DNA of 64,000 nucleotides from a bacterium (GCA_030824555.1 JAVBXK010000018.1:1-64000), one strand, 5' to 3'. Positions 53,770-62,840 are shown, counted from the first letter of the stretch. The notes: generated by a model not told the origin, from the letters alone. A program made the numbers and translations.

Positions 53770-55117
53770 CCAGCTCTTCCTTGCGGATGCGTGTGATGGG
53801 AGCCAGCACGGTGGGCAACGCCTGCATCTGTGCCATGGCGTCGTTCAGGGTGCCCTCTTTGGTGTCGTGCGTGAGGATGATCACGTCGGTCTGGGTGCTG
53901 CCTTCGCCGCCCACTTCGTCGGCCTCGCGCTGCAGCACCGCGTCGATGCTGATGCCCGCACCGGCCAGGATGCCGGTCACGGTGGCCAGCACGCCGGCCT
54001 GGTCAGCCACGCGCAAGCGCAAGTAATAGCTGGTGATGACCTCGGTCATGGGCAGCACGGGCAGGTCGCTCAACGAACCCGGCTGGAAAGCCAGGTGCGG
54101 CACGCGGTTCTGCGGGTCAGCGGTGTGCAGGCGGGTGATGTCGACCAAGTCGGCAATCACGGCGCTGGCGGTGGGTTCGCTGCCCGCGCCTTTGCCGTAG
54201 TACAGGGTGGTGCCCACGGCATCGCCGTGCACCATCACGGCATTCATGGCACCTTCCACGTTGGCAATCAGGCGCTTGGCGGGCACCAGGGTGGGGTGCA
54301 CGCGCAGCTCGATGCCAGCTGACTGGTGCCTGGCCGCGTCGGCGTCACGGCGCTTCGCGATACCCAGCAGCTTGATGCGGTAGCCCAGCTGCTCGGCATA
54401 GCGGATGTCGGCCGCACCCAGCTGGGTGATGCCTTCCACATAAGCTTTGTCGAACTGCACCGGGATGCCGTAGGCAATGGCGCTCATCAGCGTGGCTTTG
54501 TGCGCGGCATCCACACCTTCGATGTCGAAGGTGGGGTCGGCTTCGGCGTAGCCCAGGCGTTTAGCTTCTTTCAGCACCACGTCAAAGTCCAGGCCCTTGT
54601 CGCGCATTTCGCTCAGGATGAAGTTGGTGGTGCCGTTGATGATGCCGGCCAGCCACTGGATGCGGTTGGCCGTCAGGCCCTCGCGCAGCGCCTTGATGAT
54701 GGGAATGCCACCGGCCACTGCGGCTTCGAAAGCCACCATCACACCCTTGGCGCTGGCGGCGGCAAAAATTTCGGTGCCGTGCACGGCCAGCAGCGCCTTG
54801 TTGGCGGTGACCACGTGTTTGCCTGCGGCAATGGCCTCCAGCACCAGCGCCTTGGCAATGCCGTAGCCGCCGATCAGCTCGATGACGATGTCGATGTCGG
54901 GGTTGGCAATGATGGCGCGGGCGTCGCTCACCACGGTCACGCCCTCGCCCACCACAGACTGGGCACGGGCCACGTCCAGGTCGGCCACCATCGTGATTTC
55001 AATGCCACGGCCAGCGCGGCGCTTGATTTCTTCCTGGTTGCGCCGCAGCACATTGAATGTGCCACTGCCAACGGTACCGATGCCCAGCAGGCCAACTTGA
55101 ATGGGTTTCATGCTCAT
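53765..55117 (-). CDS. hom: Homoserine dehydrogenase
   Basis: Hom reduces aspartate semialdehyde to homoserine. The 450-residue protein has the Rossmann motif VGLLGIGTVGSGTFNVLRRN near residue 8, VVTANKALLAVHG near 106, AAVAGGIPIIKALREGLTAN near 140, the catalytic GTTNFILSEM near 171 and DPTFDIEGVDAAHKATLM near 204. A C-terminal ACT domain (YYLRLRVADQAGVLATVTGI, near 370) gives threonine feedback. ATG 55117 or 55111 starts it. A dispersed repeat precedes it. Confidence 0.96.
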   Translation of the reverse strand: MSMKPIQVGLLGIGTVGSGTFNVLRRNQEEIKRRAGRGIEITMVADLDVARAQSVVGEGVTVVSDARAIIANPDIDIVIELIGGYGIAKALVLEAIAAGKHVVTANKALLAVHGTEIFAAASAKGVMVAFEAAVAGGIPIIKALREGLTANRIQWLAGIINGTTNFILSEMRDKGLDFDVVLKEAKRLGYAEADPTFDIEGVDAAHKATLMSAIAYGIPVQFDKAYVEGITQLGAADIRYAEQLGYRIKLLGIAKRRDADAARHQSAGIELRVHPTLVPAKRLIANVEGAMNAVMVHGDAVGTTLYYGKGAGSEPTASAVIADLVDITRLHTADPQNRVPHLAFQPGSLSDLPVLPMTEVITSYYLRLRVADQAGVLATVTGILAGAGISIDAVLQREADEVGGEGSTQTDVIILTHDTKEGTLNDAMAQMQALPTVLAPITRIRKEELA

Positions 55118-55126
55118 TTTCTCAAT

Positions 55127-55180
55127 CAAAAACACCTTCACCGCTTGATACACAAGCAGTTTCAGCTATACAAAATCAAC
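55127..55180 (+). repeat. Dispersed AT-rich repeat, copy 11 (alaA-hom spacer)
   Basis: Plus strand: an A-run, CACCTTCACCGCTTGATAC, then GTTTCAGCTATACAAAATC. It touches the 3' end of alaA. Confidence 0.75.
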
Positions 55181-56519
55181 GTTTCTTTGTGGACGTACGA
55201 CCCGCAGACTTGGCCGCTGGCGTGATATGGGCGACGTTGCTGGCTGGTGCAACGGGTGACGTAGCGGCCAACTCGTGTGCCAATTGATCGGTGCCAAAGC
55301 GTTTGCGGGCGTGCTCCAGGAAACGCGCCACGCGGCCAATGGCTTCGCGCAGGTCGTCTTCATGGGGCAAAAACACGATGCGGAAGTGGTCCGGCGCAGG
55401 CCAGTTGAAGCCCGTGCCTTGCACCAGCATCACGCGGGTTTCCTGCAGCAACTCCAGGAAGAAAGCCTGGTCGTCTTCAATGGGGTAAATCGCAGGGTCG
55501 AGCCGGGGGAACATGTACAGCGCAGCCACCGGGCGCGCGCAACTCACACCGGGAATGGCGGTGATCAGTTCATACGCCAGGTCGCGCTGGCGACGCAAGC
55601 GGCCGCCCTCGCCCACCAGCTCGTTGATGCTCTGGTAACCACCCAATGCTGTCTGGATGGCGTACTGGCCGGGCACGTTGGAGCACAGGCGCATGTTCGA
55701 GAGCATGTTCAGGCCCTCGATGTAGTCTTTGGCAGGCTTTTTGTCGCCCGACACCACCATCCAGCCCGCGCGGTAACCGCACGAGCGGTAGCTTTTGGAC
55801 AGCGAGTTGAAGGTGAGCGTGAGCACGTCTTCGCTCAACGAACCGATGGCGGTGTGCTTCACGTCGTCGTACAGCACCTTGTCGTACACCTCGTCAGCAA
55901 AAATCACCAGGCCGTGCTCGCGGGCAATGTCCACGATGGCCTGCAACAGCTCGTCGGCGTACAGCGCACCCGTGGGGTTGTTGGGGTTGATGACCACGAT
56001 GCCCTTGGTGCGCGGCGTGATCTTGGCGCGGATGTCGTCGAGGTTGGGCATCCAGCCGTTGTCTTCGTCGCAGCGGTAGTGCACGGGTGTGCCGCCAGAC
56101 AGGCTGGCCGCGGCGGTCCACAGCGGGTAGTCGGGGGACGGCAGCAGCACCTCGTCGCCGGTGTCCAACAAGGCATTCGTGGCCATCACGATCAGCTCGC
56201 TGGCACCGTTGCCCAGGTAAATGTCGTCCAGCGTCACGCCCTTGATACCCTGCTGCTGGGTGTAGTGCATGACGGCCTTGCGCGCCGCAAAAATACCCTT
56301 GCTGTCCGAATAGCCTGCCGAGTTGGGCAGGTTGCGGATCATGTCCTGCTGCACCTCTTCAGGGCTGTCAAAGCCGAACACCGCCAGGTTACCGATGTTG
56401 AGCTTGATGATTTTCTGGCCCTCGTCTTCCATCTGACGCGCGCGGTCCATGATGGGCCCGCGAATGTCATAGCAGACGTTGGACAGCTTGGTGGACTTGG
56501 AAATGGTGCGAACGGTCAT
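55176..56519 (-). CDS. alaA: PLP-dependent aminotransferase, AlaA-like (alanine synthesis)
   Basis: A 447-residue fold-type I aminotransferase. SNVCYDIRGPIMDRARQMED, KLNIGNLAVFGFDSPEEVQQ and NSAGYSDSKGIFAARKAVM match E. coli AlaA rather than AlaC. The PLP lysine is in LTFNSLSKSYRSCGYRAGWM near residue 240; NPNNPTGALY and FADEVYDKVLYDD bind the cofactor. AlaA makes alanine from pyruvate and glutamate. A Lys/Thr-rich tail of about 35 residues extends the C-terminus. ATG 56519 is preferred to 56549. Confidence 0.9.
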   Translation of the reverse strand: MTVRTISKSTKLSNVCYDIRGPIMDRARQMEDEGQKIIKLNIGNLAVFGFDSPEEVQQDMIRNLPNSAGYSDSKGIFAARKAVMHYTQQQGIKGVTLDDIYLGNGASELIVMATNALLDTGDEVLLPSPDYPLWTAAASLSGGTPVHYRCDEDNGWMPNLDDIRAKITPRTKGIVVINPNNPTGALYADELLQAIVDIAREHGLVIFADEVYDKVLYDDVKHTAIGSLSEDVLTLTFNSLSKSYRSCGYRAGWMVVSGDKKPAKDYIEGLNMLSNMRLCSNVPGQYAIQTALGGYQSINELVGEGGRLRRQRDLAYELITAIPGVSCARPVAALYMFPRLDPAIYPIEDDQAFFLELLQETRVMLVQGTGFNWPAPDHFRIVFLPHEDDLREAIGRVARFLEHARKRFGTDQLAHELAATSPVAPASNVAHITPAAKSAGRTSTKKR

Positions 56520-56611
56520 GGCCAGGGCTCTGATGGGGGCGCGAAACATACAATTTCACCATAATTCCAACCCCATCCGACCGTTCGCTCACAGATTAGT
56601 GCCACCCCCAC

Positions 56612-56986
56612 ATGAAACTCCACGCAGACCACGCCACCGCCGCATCGGTTCAAGCCTATGGCGAGGGCTGGATACAGGTTCGCAACCAGCGGCACGAGGG
56701 CAGCTTGCTGCTGACCTATTCAGGCGCGGTCACGCCCTGGTCATGCCAGAGGTTTGAAGATCTGGTTGCCGCCGATTTCCAGCAACTGCTGGCACATGAG
56801 CCCGAACTGGTGGTGTTTGGCAGCGGCACGAAGTTGCGCTTCCCTCACCCGTCTCTGTACGCGGCACTGGTCACGGCGGGCATCGGGCTGGAAACCATGG
56901 GCACGGGGGCCGCTTGCCGCACGTACAACATCCTGGTGCAAGAGGGTCGACGCGTGGTGGCCGTGTTGCTGCCTGGAATGGCTTGA
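56612..56986 (+). CDS. Mth938-like domain protein
   Basis: A 124-residue protein of the Mth938 / DUF498 (NDUFAF3-like) family: YSGAVTPWSCQRFEDLVAAD, PELVVFGSGTKLRFPHPSLY and IGLETMGTGAACRTYNILVQ are family landmarks. It is divergent from alaA across about 90 bp that contains TACAAT and CATAAT boxes. The eukaryotic relative assembles complex I; the bacterial role is not established. Confidence 0.85.
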   Translation: MKLHADHATAASVQAYGEGWIQVRNQRHEGSLLLTYSGAVTPWSCQRFEDLVAADFQQLLAHEPELVVFGSGTKLRFPHPSLYAALVTAGIGLETMGTGAACRTYNILVQEGRRVVAVLLPGMA

Positions 56987-57212
56987 GCACGGCGCCGGAG
57001 TCAGCCGAAAACTGCACCATCAGATGGCAGCGAAACGGGTACAACGCCCGATCAGAGGGAAAACCCTAGGTCCGCAAGGGGGCTGTCAGCAAACAAACGC
57101 TTTGAAAGCCCCGGTCTGGTGACCTGCATCAGGTAAAATAGTCGGTTGATCGTGGGTGCCTGTGGCACTTGCGTCGGCACAGAAAACCAACCTAGGTCAG
57201 GGTTCATACAGC

Positions 57213-57788
57213 ATGGCAGTCGTTGTCAACAAACTCATTCCCGAATTCGAATCCAACGCCACCGGGCAGATCAAGGTTACCAACCTGTCACATCTGGGTC
57301 AAACAGTGGTGCTCTATTTTTATCCAAAAGACAACACCCCTGGCTGCACGACAGAAGCCATGCAGTTCCGCGACAAATACAAGGACTTTGCCAAGGCTGG
57401 GGCTGCCGTGTTTGGCGTGTCGCGCGACAACATGAAGTCGCACGACGAGTTCAAAACCAAGCTTGAACTGCCGTTTGAGCTGATTGCCGATACCGAAGAA
57501 AAAATGTGTCACATGTTCGGCGTGGTCAAGAACAAGATCATGTACGGCAAGAAGGTCAAGGGCATCGAGCGCAGCACGTTCCTGATCGGCCCTGACGGCA
57601 TCCTCAAACAAGAGTGGCGCGGCCTGAAGGTGCCCGGTCACGTCGAAGACGTGCTCAAGGCAGTGAAAGCCTTGAAAAAAGCCGGTTCGGTTGCAGCCAA
57701 AGAGGCCGCAACCGCCAAAGAGGCCGCACCCAAGGACACACCGAAAAAAGACCCTTCCGCCAAGGAAGCTGTCGTCACGGCAGCTTGA
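57213..57788 (+). CDS. bcp: Peroxiredoxin (Bcp/PrxQ family)
   Basis: A 191-residue thiol peroxidase. The peroxidatic Cys is in YPKDNTPGCTTEAMQFRD near residue 47, preceded by VVLYFYP. AAVFGVSRDNMKSHDEF and FELIADTEEKMCHMFGVV follow. A resolving Cys at the common +5 position is absent; the Cys of KMCHMF may serve. The C-terminal 35 residues are Lys/Ala-rich (AKEAATAKEAAPKDTPKK), an extension not usual in Bcp. ATG 57213 is chosen; the upstream frame is leader. Confidence 0.9.
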   Translation: MAVVVNKLIPEFESNATGQIKVTNLSHLGQTVVLYFYPKDNTPGCTTEAMQFRDKYKDFAKAGAAVFGVSRDNMKSHDEFKTKLELPFELIADTEEKMCHMFGVVKNKIMYGKKVKGIERSTFLIGPDGILKQEWRGLKVPGHVEDVLKAVKALKKAGSVAAKEAATAKEAAPKDTPKKDPSAKEAVVTAA

Positions 57789-57849
57789 ATCGGGTCTGCC
57801 AGGCGCAGCCGAACGCCCGGCCATCAAGCTGAAACGGCTGTGCTGCATA

Positions 57850-57934
57850 ATGGTTTCATGCCATCCCGCAGTGCCGCGAACGCTACCTACTCTTTCACGA
57901 AAAGCCGTCAGGGCAACCTGACGGCTTTTTGTTT
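57850..57934 (+). ncRNA. Possible small RNA ending in a strong terminator
   Basis: A CATAAT -10-like box at 57846-57851 is followed by about 70 nt and a strong hairpin (AGCCGTCAGG, GCAA, CCTGACGGCT, T-run). It could be a separate small RNA or simply the 3' UTR of bcp. No -35 element is convincing. Confidence 0.35.
57900..57934 (+). terminator. Intrinsic terminator after bcp
   Basis: A ten-base-pair perfect stem with a GCAA tetraloop, followed by TTTTTGTTT. Confidence 0.92.
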
Positions 57935-58011
57935 GTGTGCCCTGCTGATGTGATTTCACTCAATCTGGTTCGCATCTGCCACCTGTCGTCCTGAACCCTC
58001 CACCGAACAAC

Positions 58012-59796
58012 ATGCCACTGCCACCTCCCCCCGCCAAAAAGGCCGCACGTCTCGCACTGGATCAGCACACCATTCAGACAGCGGGTGCTGCCCACAGCCG
58101 AAAAACGAACCCTTTACCCACCGTTGCAGCCGTCACACAGGCGGCTACATCGGTCCCGGCAGCAGACAAGGTATCGGTTGCCACAGCCCATACGCGCAAA
58201 CGCAGAGCGCCCATGCAGCCAGTTGCAGCCCTGGTGACAACCGTGGTGGCACCTGAAACGGTCACACAGGCAAGCCCGACAACACCGGCATCGGCGCCCC
58301 CACCGCCCATGGCTCCGGCAACCCCTCTGGCCAGCCCAAGGATCTCACAGGCCCAGCCACCAGAAAAAAGTGCAAAAAAAGGCGGCAAAGGCAAAGTACG
58401 CAGCGGCCCGACCAAGTTGTTCGTGCTGGACACGAACGTGCTGCTGCACGATCCGATGAGCCTCTTCAGGTTTGAAGAACACGATGTGTACCTGCCCATG
58501 ATCGTGCTGGAAGAGCTCGACGGGCACAAAAAGGGCATGACCGAAGTCGCACGCAACGGGCGCCAGGCCAGCCGCACACTCGATGCCCTGGCCGCGTTGG
58601 CAGGGGAAGACATGACACTGGGGCTGCCTCTGTCGGCCACCGGCCACACGTCGGCCCAGGGACGTTTGTACTTCCAGACCGAACCCCTGAACTACACCCT
58701 GCCCACCAGCCTGCCACAGGGCAAGGCAGACAACCAGATACTGGGTGTGGTGCAAGCCTTGAGCGAACGCCACAAAGGGCGTGTGGTGGCCATGGTGTCC
58801 AAAGACATCAACATGCGCATCAAGGCGCGCGCGCTGGGGTTGGATGCACAGGACTACGAAAACGACAAGGTGCTGGAGGACGGCGAGTTGCTGTATAGCG
58901 GCTTGCTCGCCCTGCCTCACGACTTCTGGACCCGTCAGAGCAAAACCGTTGAAAGCTGGCAACAAGGCAGCCACACGTTCTACCGCGTCAGCGGCCCTGC
59001 CGTGGCGCAGTGCCACATCAACCAGTTTGTGTACTTCGAGGCACCCGGCGAGCCTGCGCTGTACGCCCGCGTGGTTGAAATCCGCGACAAGACCATCGTT
59101 CTGAAAACGCTGCGCGACTTCACTCACCTGAAAAACGCCGTGTGGGGCGTGACCAGCCGCAACCGTGAGCAGAACTTTGCCCTCAACCTGCTGATGGACC
59201 CGGAGGTCGATTTCGTCACCCTCACAGGCACAGCCGGTACCGGCAAAACCCTGATGGCGCTGGCAGCTGGCCTGACCCAGGTACTGGACGACCGCCGCTA
59301 CACCGAAATCATCATGACTCGCGCCACCGTGAGCGTGGGCGAAGACATCGGCTTCCTGCCCGGCACCGAAGAAGAAAAAATGGGCCCGTGGATGGGTGCA
59401 CTCGACGATAACCTGGACTTCCTGGCCAAAGGCGACGGTGGCAACGCTGGGGAATGGGGCCGCGCCGCCACCAACGAGCTGATCCGCAGCCGCATCAAGG
59501 TCAAGAGCATGAACTTCATGCGGGGCCGCACGTTCCTGAACAAGTACCTCATCATTGACGAGGCACAGAATCTGACTCCCAAACAGATCAAAACCCTCAT
59601 CACCCGCGCCGGGCCGGGCACCAAAATCATCTGCATGGGCAACCTGGCGCAGATCGACACGCCCTACCTCACTGAAGGCTCATCGGGCATGACCTACGCC
59701 GTGGACCGTTTCAAGGGCTGGCCACATGGTGGGCACATCACGCTGGCACGGGGCGAGCGCTCACGGTTGGCCGACTTTGCCAGCGAAGTGCTTTGA
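58012..59796 (+). CDS. PhoH family ATPase with N-terminal PIN domain
   Basis: The 594-residue protein has an Ala/Pro/Thr-rich disordered leader (about 1-130), a PIN domain (KLFVLDTNVLLHDPMSLF near 135, LPMIVLEELDGHKKG near 160) and a PhoH ATPase (Walker A GTAGTGKT near 406, Walker B YLIIDEAQNLTPKQIKTL near 515, GDIGFLPG-like EDIGFLPGTEEEKMGPW near 445). PIN-PhoH proteins (PhoH2) unwind and cleave RNA. The long disordered leader is unusual, but its coding frame is continuous. Confidence 0.92.
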   Translation: MPLPPPPAKKAARLALDQHTIQTAGAAHSRKTNPLPTVAAVTQAATSVPAADKVSVATAHTRKRRAPMQPVAALVTTVVAPETVTQASPTTPASAPPPPMAPATPLASPRISQAQPPEKSAKKGGKGKVRSGPTKLFVLDTNVLLHDPMSLFRFEEHDVYLPMIVLEELDGHKKGMTEVARNGRQASRTLDALAALAGEDMTLGLPLSATGHTSAQGRLYFQTEPLNYTLPTSLPQGKADNQILGVVQALSERHKGRVVAMVSKDINMRIKARALGLDAQDYENDKVLEDGELLYSGLLALPHDFWTRQSKTVESWQQGSHTFYRVSGPAVAQCHINQFVYFEAPGEPALYARVVEIRDKTIVLKTLRDFTHLKNAVWGVTSRNREQNFALNLLMDPEVDFVTLTGTAGTGKTLMALAAGLTQVLDDRRYTEIIMTRATVSVGEDIGFLPGTEEEKMGPWMGALDDNLDFLAKGDGGNAGEWGRAATNELIRSRIKVKSMNFMRGRTFLNKYLIIDEAQNLTPKQIKTLITRAGPGTKIICMGNLAQIDTPYLTEGSSGMTYAVDRFKGWPHGGHITLARGERSRLADFASEVL

Positions 59797-59822
59797 ACCA
59801 CACCACCCAAACGGACTGAACC

Positions 59823-60713
59823 ATGAAATGGGATGGCAACCGCCAATCTGACAACGTGGAAGACCGCCGCAGTGAAGACGGCGGGGGTGGCGGGTTTCGT
59901 GTGGGCGGTGGCGGTGGGCGCAGCATCGGGCTGGGCAGCATCGTCATCGCGCTGGTGGCGGGCTGGGCATTTGGCATCAATCCGCTGACCATTTTGGGCG
60001 TGATCAGCGGTGGCGACATGGCGCCAACGCCGGTCACTCAGCAAGCACCTGCGCATCGACCACCGGCCGATGACCGCATGGCCCGGTTCGTGTCCACGGT
60101 GTTGGCCGACACGGAAGATGTCTGGAAGGACGTGTTCAAACAGGGTGGTACCCATTACCAGGAACCCAAATTGGTGCTGTTTCGCGGTGCCACGCCCACG
60201 GCTTGTGGCACGGGCCAGTCGGCCATGGGGCCGTTTTATTGCCCCGGCGACCAGAAGGTCTACATCGACCTGGGCTTTTACCAGACCCTGCGGGACGAGT
60301 TGGGGGCACCCGGTGAGTTTGCCCAGGCTTACGTGGTGGCGCACGAGGTGGGTCACCATGTGCAGCATCTGCTGGGCATCTCGGACAAGATGGACAACAT
60401 GCGCGGGCGCGTCAGCCAGAAGGAGTACAACGCCCTGAGTGTGCGGCTGGAGTTGCAAGCCGACTGCTTTGCCGGGCTGTGGGCCAACAAGTCGAACGAA
60501 TCCCGCCAGACGCTGGAGGGTGGAGACATTGAGGCCGCCATGAATGCCGCCGCCAAAATTGGCGACGATGCCCTGCAACAAAAAGCCCAGGGCCGCGTGG
60601 TGCCCGACAGCTTCACCCACGGCAGCAGCGCGCAGCGGGTACGCTGGTTCAACACGGGGCTGCATAGTGGCAACCTGAAGGCTTGCGACACCTTCAGCGC
60701 AAAAAAATTATAA
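59823..60713 (+). CDS. Neutral zinc metallopeptidase (YpfJ-like)
   Basis: A 296-residue membrane-anchored peptidase. MKWDGNRQSDNVEDRRSEDG and the Gly-rich stretch are typical of YpfJ; one helix follows (SIVIALVAGWAFGINPLTIL). The zinc motif HEVGHH is near residue 178, and LQADCFAGLW near 217 gives the third ligand region. Located 26 bp past the phoH-like stop, likely co-transcribed. The 3' end runs into an AT-rich double repeat. Confidence 0.9.
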   Translation: MKWDGNRQSDNVEDRRSEDGGGGGFRVGGGGGRSIGLGSIVIALVAGWAFGINPLTILGVISGGDMAPTPVTQQAPAHRPPADDRMARFVSTVLADTEDVWKDVFKQGGTHYQEPKLVLFRGATPTACGTGQSAMGPFYCPGDQKVYIDLGFYQTLRDELGAPGEFAQAYVVAHEVGHHVQHLLGISDKMDNMRGRVSQKEYNALSVRLELQADCFAGLWANKSNESRQTLEGGDIEAAMNAAAKIGDDALQQKAQGRVVPDSFTHGSSAQRVRWFNTGLHSGNLKACDTFSAKKL

Positions 60714-60714
60714 T

Positions 60715-60770
60715 TTTTCAGACCTCAGCGCTTGATACATAACACTTATTTGCTATTTAAATGATGAAAG
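60715..60770 (+). repeat. Dispersed AT-rich repeat, copy 12
   Basis: Plus strand: a T-run, CAGACCTCAGCGCTTGATAC, then TATTTGCTATTTAAATGATG. It is paired with copy 13 in inverted orientation. Confidence 0.75.
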
Positions 60771-60787
60771 ATTTGATATCTCAGTCA

Positions 60788-60842
60788 ATATTTTCAGTAT
60801 TCATAGCAACAAAATCTTACACATCAAGCAGCAAGACCTTAT
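60788..60842 (-). repeat. Dispersed AT-rich repeat, copy 13
   Basis: Minus strand: AAATAAGGTCTTGCTGCTTG, then TTTTGTTGCTATGAATACTG. It faces copy 12, so the two form a convergent pair between convergent genes. Confidence 0.65.
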
Positions 60843-60852
60843 TTACCAACAG

Positions 60853-61350
60853 TCAGTCTGCTTGCGCCCTGGCAGGCGCCTTGTAGGCTTGGCGCACCCA
60901 AGCTTCGGCGGAGCGGTCATTCAATTTGAAGCCCGCATCCACCGTCACTTGGGCCAAGCACTCGCCAAACCGGTCATGGGCTGACAGCACGGCATAGGGG
61001 GCATCGTCGTCGGGGGTGATGTCCAACGTCACTTCGATGGTTTCGCCATCCACGCTCACTTTCACACTTTTGTGCAACAGGGCGTGCAGTTGCTGCTCGT
61101 GGCGGCGCACCACCTCGTTGGCCGTTTTCACCCAGGTGTAGAAAGCGGCCGAGTCCAGCGGCTTGGGGTTTTTCTTGTCGCGGCCCATGGTCCAGGGGGC
61201 CACCAAGGCGGGTTCGCGTTCCCCGTCGCGCATCATTTCGACAGCCCAGCCGTCATCGTCTTCGTTCTTGATGACCTTGGCGGTCCAGCCGTCACCTTGC
61301 CACAGGCGCGGGGTTTGCACGGGCTCGTTGGTATTCAGTTCGTTGGGCAT
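60853..61350 (-). CDS. Conserved hypothetical protein
   Basis: A 165-residue soluble protein without signal peptide or membrane helices. It has VQTPRLWQGDGWTAKVIKNE, a Trp/Asp-rich stretch (DDDGWAVEMMRDGEREPALV), SAAFYTWVKTANEVVRRHEQ and VSVDGETIEVTLDITPDDDA. ATG 61350 is preferred to a TTG two codons earlier. It starts 9 bp after the dnaB stop and is probably in the same unit. I do not recognise the family. Confidence 0.7.
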   Translation of the reverse strand: MPNELNTNEPVQTPRLWQGDGWTAKVIKNEDDDGWAVEMMRDGEREPALVAPWTMGRDKKNPKPLDSAAFYTWVKTANEVVRRHEQQLHALLHKSVKVSVDGETIEVTLDITPDDDAPYAVLSAHDRFGECLAQVTVDAGFKLNDRSAEAWVRQAYKAPARAQAD

Positions 61351-61358
61351 GTTCAACT

Positions 61359-62780
61359 TTAATAATCGCTACTGCCACCGGAGGCCAGGCTTTCAAACCG
61401 CGTGAGCTGGTTCAGGAAGGCCAGCTTCACCGTGCCCGTCGGGCCGTTACGCTGTTTGCCGATGATGACCTCGGCCACACCCGGCTCCTTGCTGTCTTTG
61501 TTGTAGTACTCGTCACGGTAAATGAACATGATGATGTCGGCATCCTGCTCGATGGCACCTGATTCGCGCAAGTCACTCATCATGGGGCGCTTGTCGGTAC
61601 GCTGTTCTACGCTTCGGTTCAGCTGAGAAAGCGCAATCACAGGACATTGCAGCTCTTTGGCCAGCATCTTCAGGCCCCGGGAAATTTCGCCCAGTTCGGT
61701 GGCGCGGTTTTCGCCGTTGGAATTGCCACTGCCGCTCATCAACTGCAAATAGTCGACCACGATCAGGCCCAGCTTGCCGCACTGGCGTGCCAGGCGGCGG
61801 GCGTTGGCGCGCAGCTCGCTGGGGGTGAGGCCAGGGGTTTCGTCGATGTGCAGCGAGATGGTGCGCAGCCGCTCAATGGCCTCGGTCAGGCGTGGCCATT
61901 CTTCGTCGGTGAGCTTGCCAGTGCGCAAATGTCCCTGGTTGATGCGCCCGATGGAACCCACCACCCGCACGGCCAACTGGGCGGCTCCCATTTCCATGGA
62001 GAACACGGCCACCGGCAAGCCTTCGTTCAACGCCACGTGTTCGGCAATGTTGATGGCCAGTGCCGTCTTGCCCATGGATGGGCGAGCCGCCAGCACAATC
62101 AGGTCGCCGGCCTGAAAGCCTGCGGTCATGCGGTCCAGATCGTAAAAACCTGTGGGCACGCCGGTGATGTCGGCGGGGTTGTCGGCCATTTCCTGCACAC
62201 GGTCTAGCAGCTCCACCACCAGGGTGTCCATGCTCTGAAAGCCCTGCTTCATGCGCGAGCCTTCTTCACCGATGTTGAAGATCTTCTGCTCGGCCTCGTC
62301 CAGAATTTTGGCGACCGGGCGGCCTTGCGGCGCGAACGCGGCGGTGGCAATTTCGTCGCTGGCAGTCAGCAGTTTGCGCAAGATGCCGCGCTCGCGCACG
62401 ATCTCGGCATAGCGCCGGATGTTGGCGGCGCTGGGCACGTACTGCGCCAGCGAGTTGAGGTAAGACAACCCGCCCACGTCAGCGGACTTGCCCTGGCTCT
62501 GCAAATGCTCGAACACCGTGATGACGTCAGCGGGTTTGGACGCATTCACCAGTTGCGCTATCGCCGCAAACACCAGCTTGTGCTCGAGGCGGTAGAAGTC
62601 GCCGTCTTTCACCAGGTCACCCACCCGGTCCCAGGCGCTGTTGTCGAGCAGCAGGCCACCCAGAACACTGGATTCGGCCTCGATCGAGTGTGGCGGTATA
62701 CGCAGCTGTGCCACCTGCTGGTCGGCAGGGTAGCTGGAAGGATCGAGCGGTTCGAAGGTGCGGGAAATGACTGCGTTCAT
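61359..62780 (-). CDS. dnaB: Replicative DNA helicase
   Basis: DnaB unwinds DNA at the fork. The 473-residue protein has the N-terminal domain (IPPHSIEAESSVLGGLLLDN near 25, YRLEHKLVFAAIAQL), then the RecA-like domain with Walker A ARPSMGKTALAINIAEHVAL near 220, Walker B LIVVDYLQLMSGSG near 330 and IALSQLNRSVEQRTDKRPMM. No intein is present. It follows rplI after a terminator. Confidence 0.97.
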   Translation of the reverse strand: MNAVISRTFEPLDPSSYPADQQVAQLRIPPHSIEAESSVLGGLLLDNSAWDRVGDLVKDGDFYRLEHKLVFAAIAQLVNASKPADVITVFEHLQSQGKSADVGGLSYLNSLAQYVPSAANIRRYAEIVRERGILRKLLTASDEIATAAFAPQGRPVAKILDEAEQKIFNIGEEGSRMKQGFQSMDTLVVELLDRVQEMADNPADITGVPTGFYDLDRMTAGFQAGDLIVLAARPSMGKTALAINIAEHVALNEGLPVAVFSMEMGAAQLAVRVVGSIGRINQGHLRTGKLTDEEWPRLTEAIERLRTISLHIDETPGLTPSELRANARRLARQCGKLGLIVVDYLQLMSGSGNSNGENRATELGEISRGLKMLAKELQCPVIALSQLNRSVEQRTDKRPMMSDLRESGAIEQDADIIMFIYRDEYYNKDSKEPGVAEVIIGKQRNGPTGTVKLAFLNQLTRFESLASGGSSDY

Positions 62781-62840
62781 AGGTCGATGGGTAACGGGCC
62801 CTGAATGGTACGGAATGAACGCCCGTGCGTCACGGGACAA

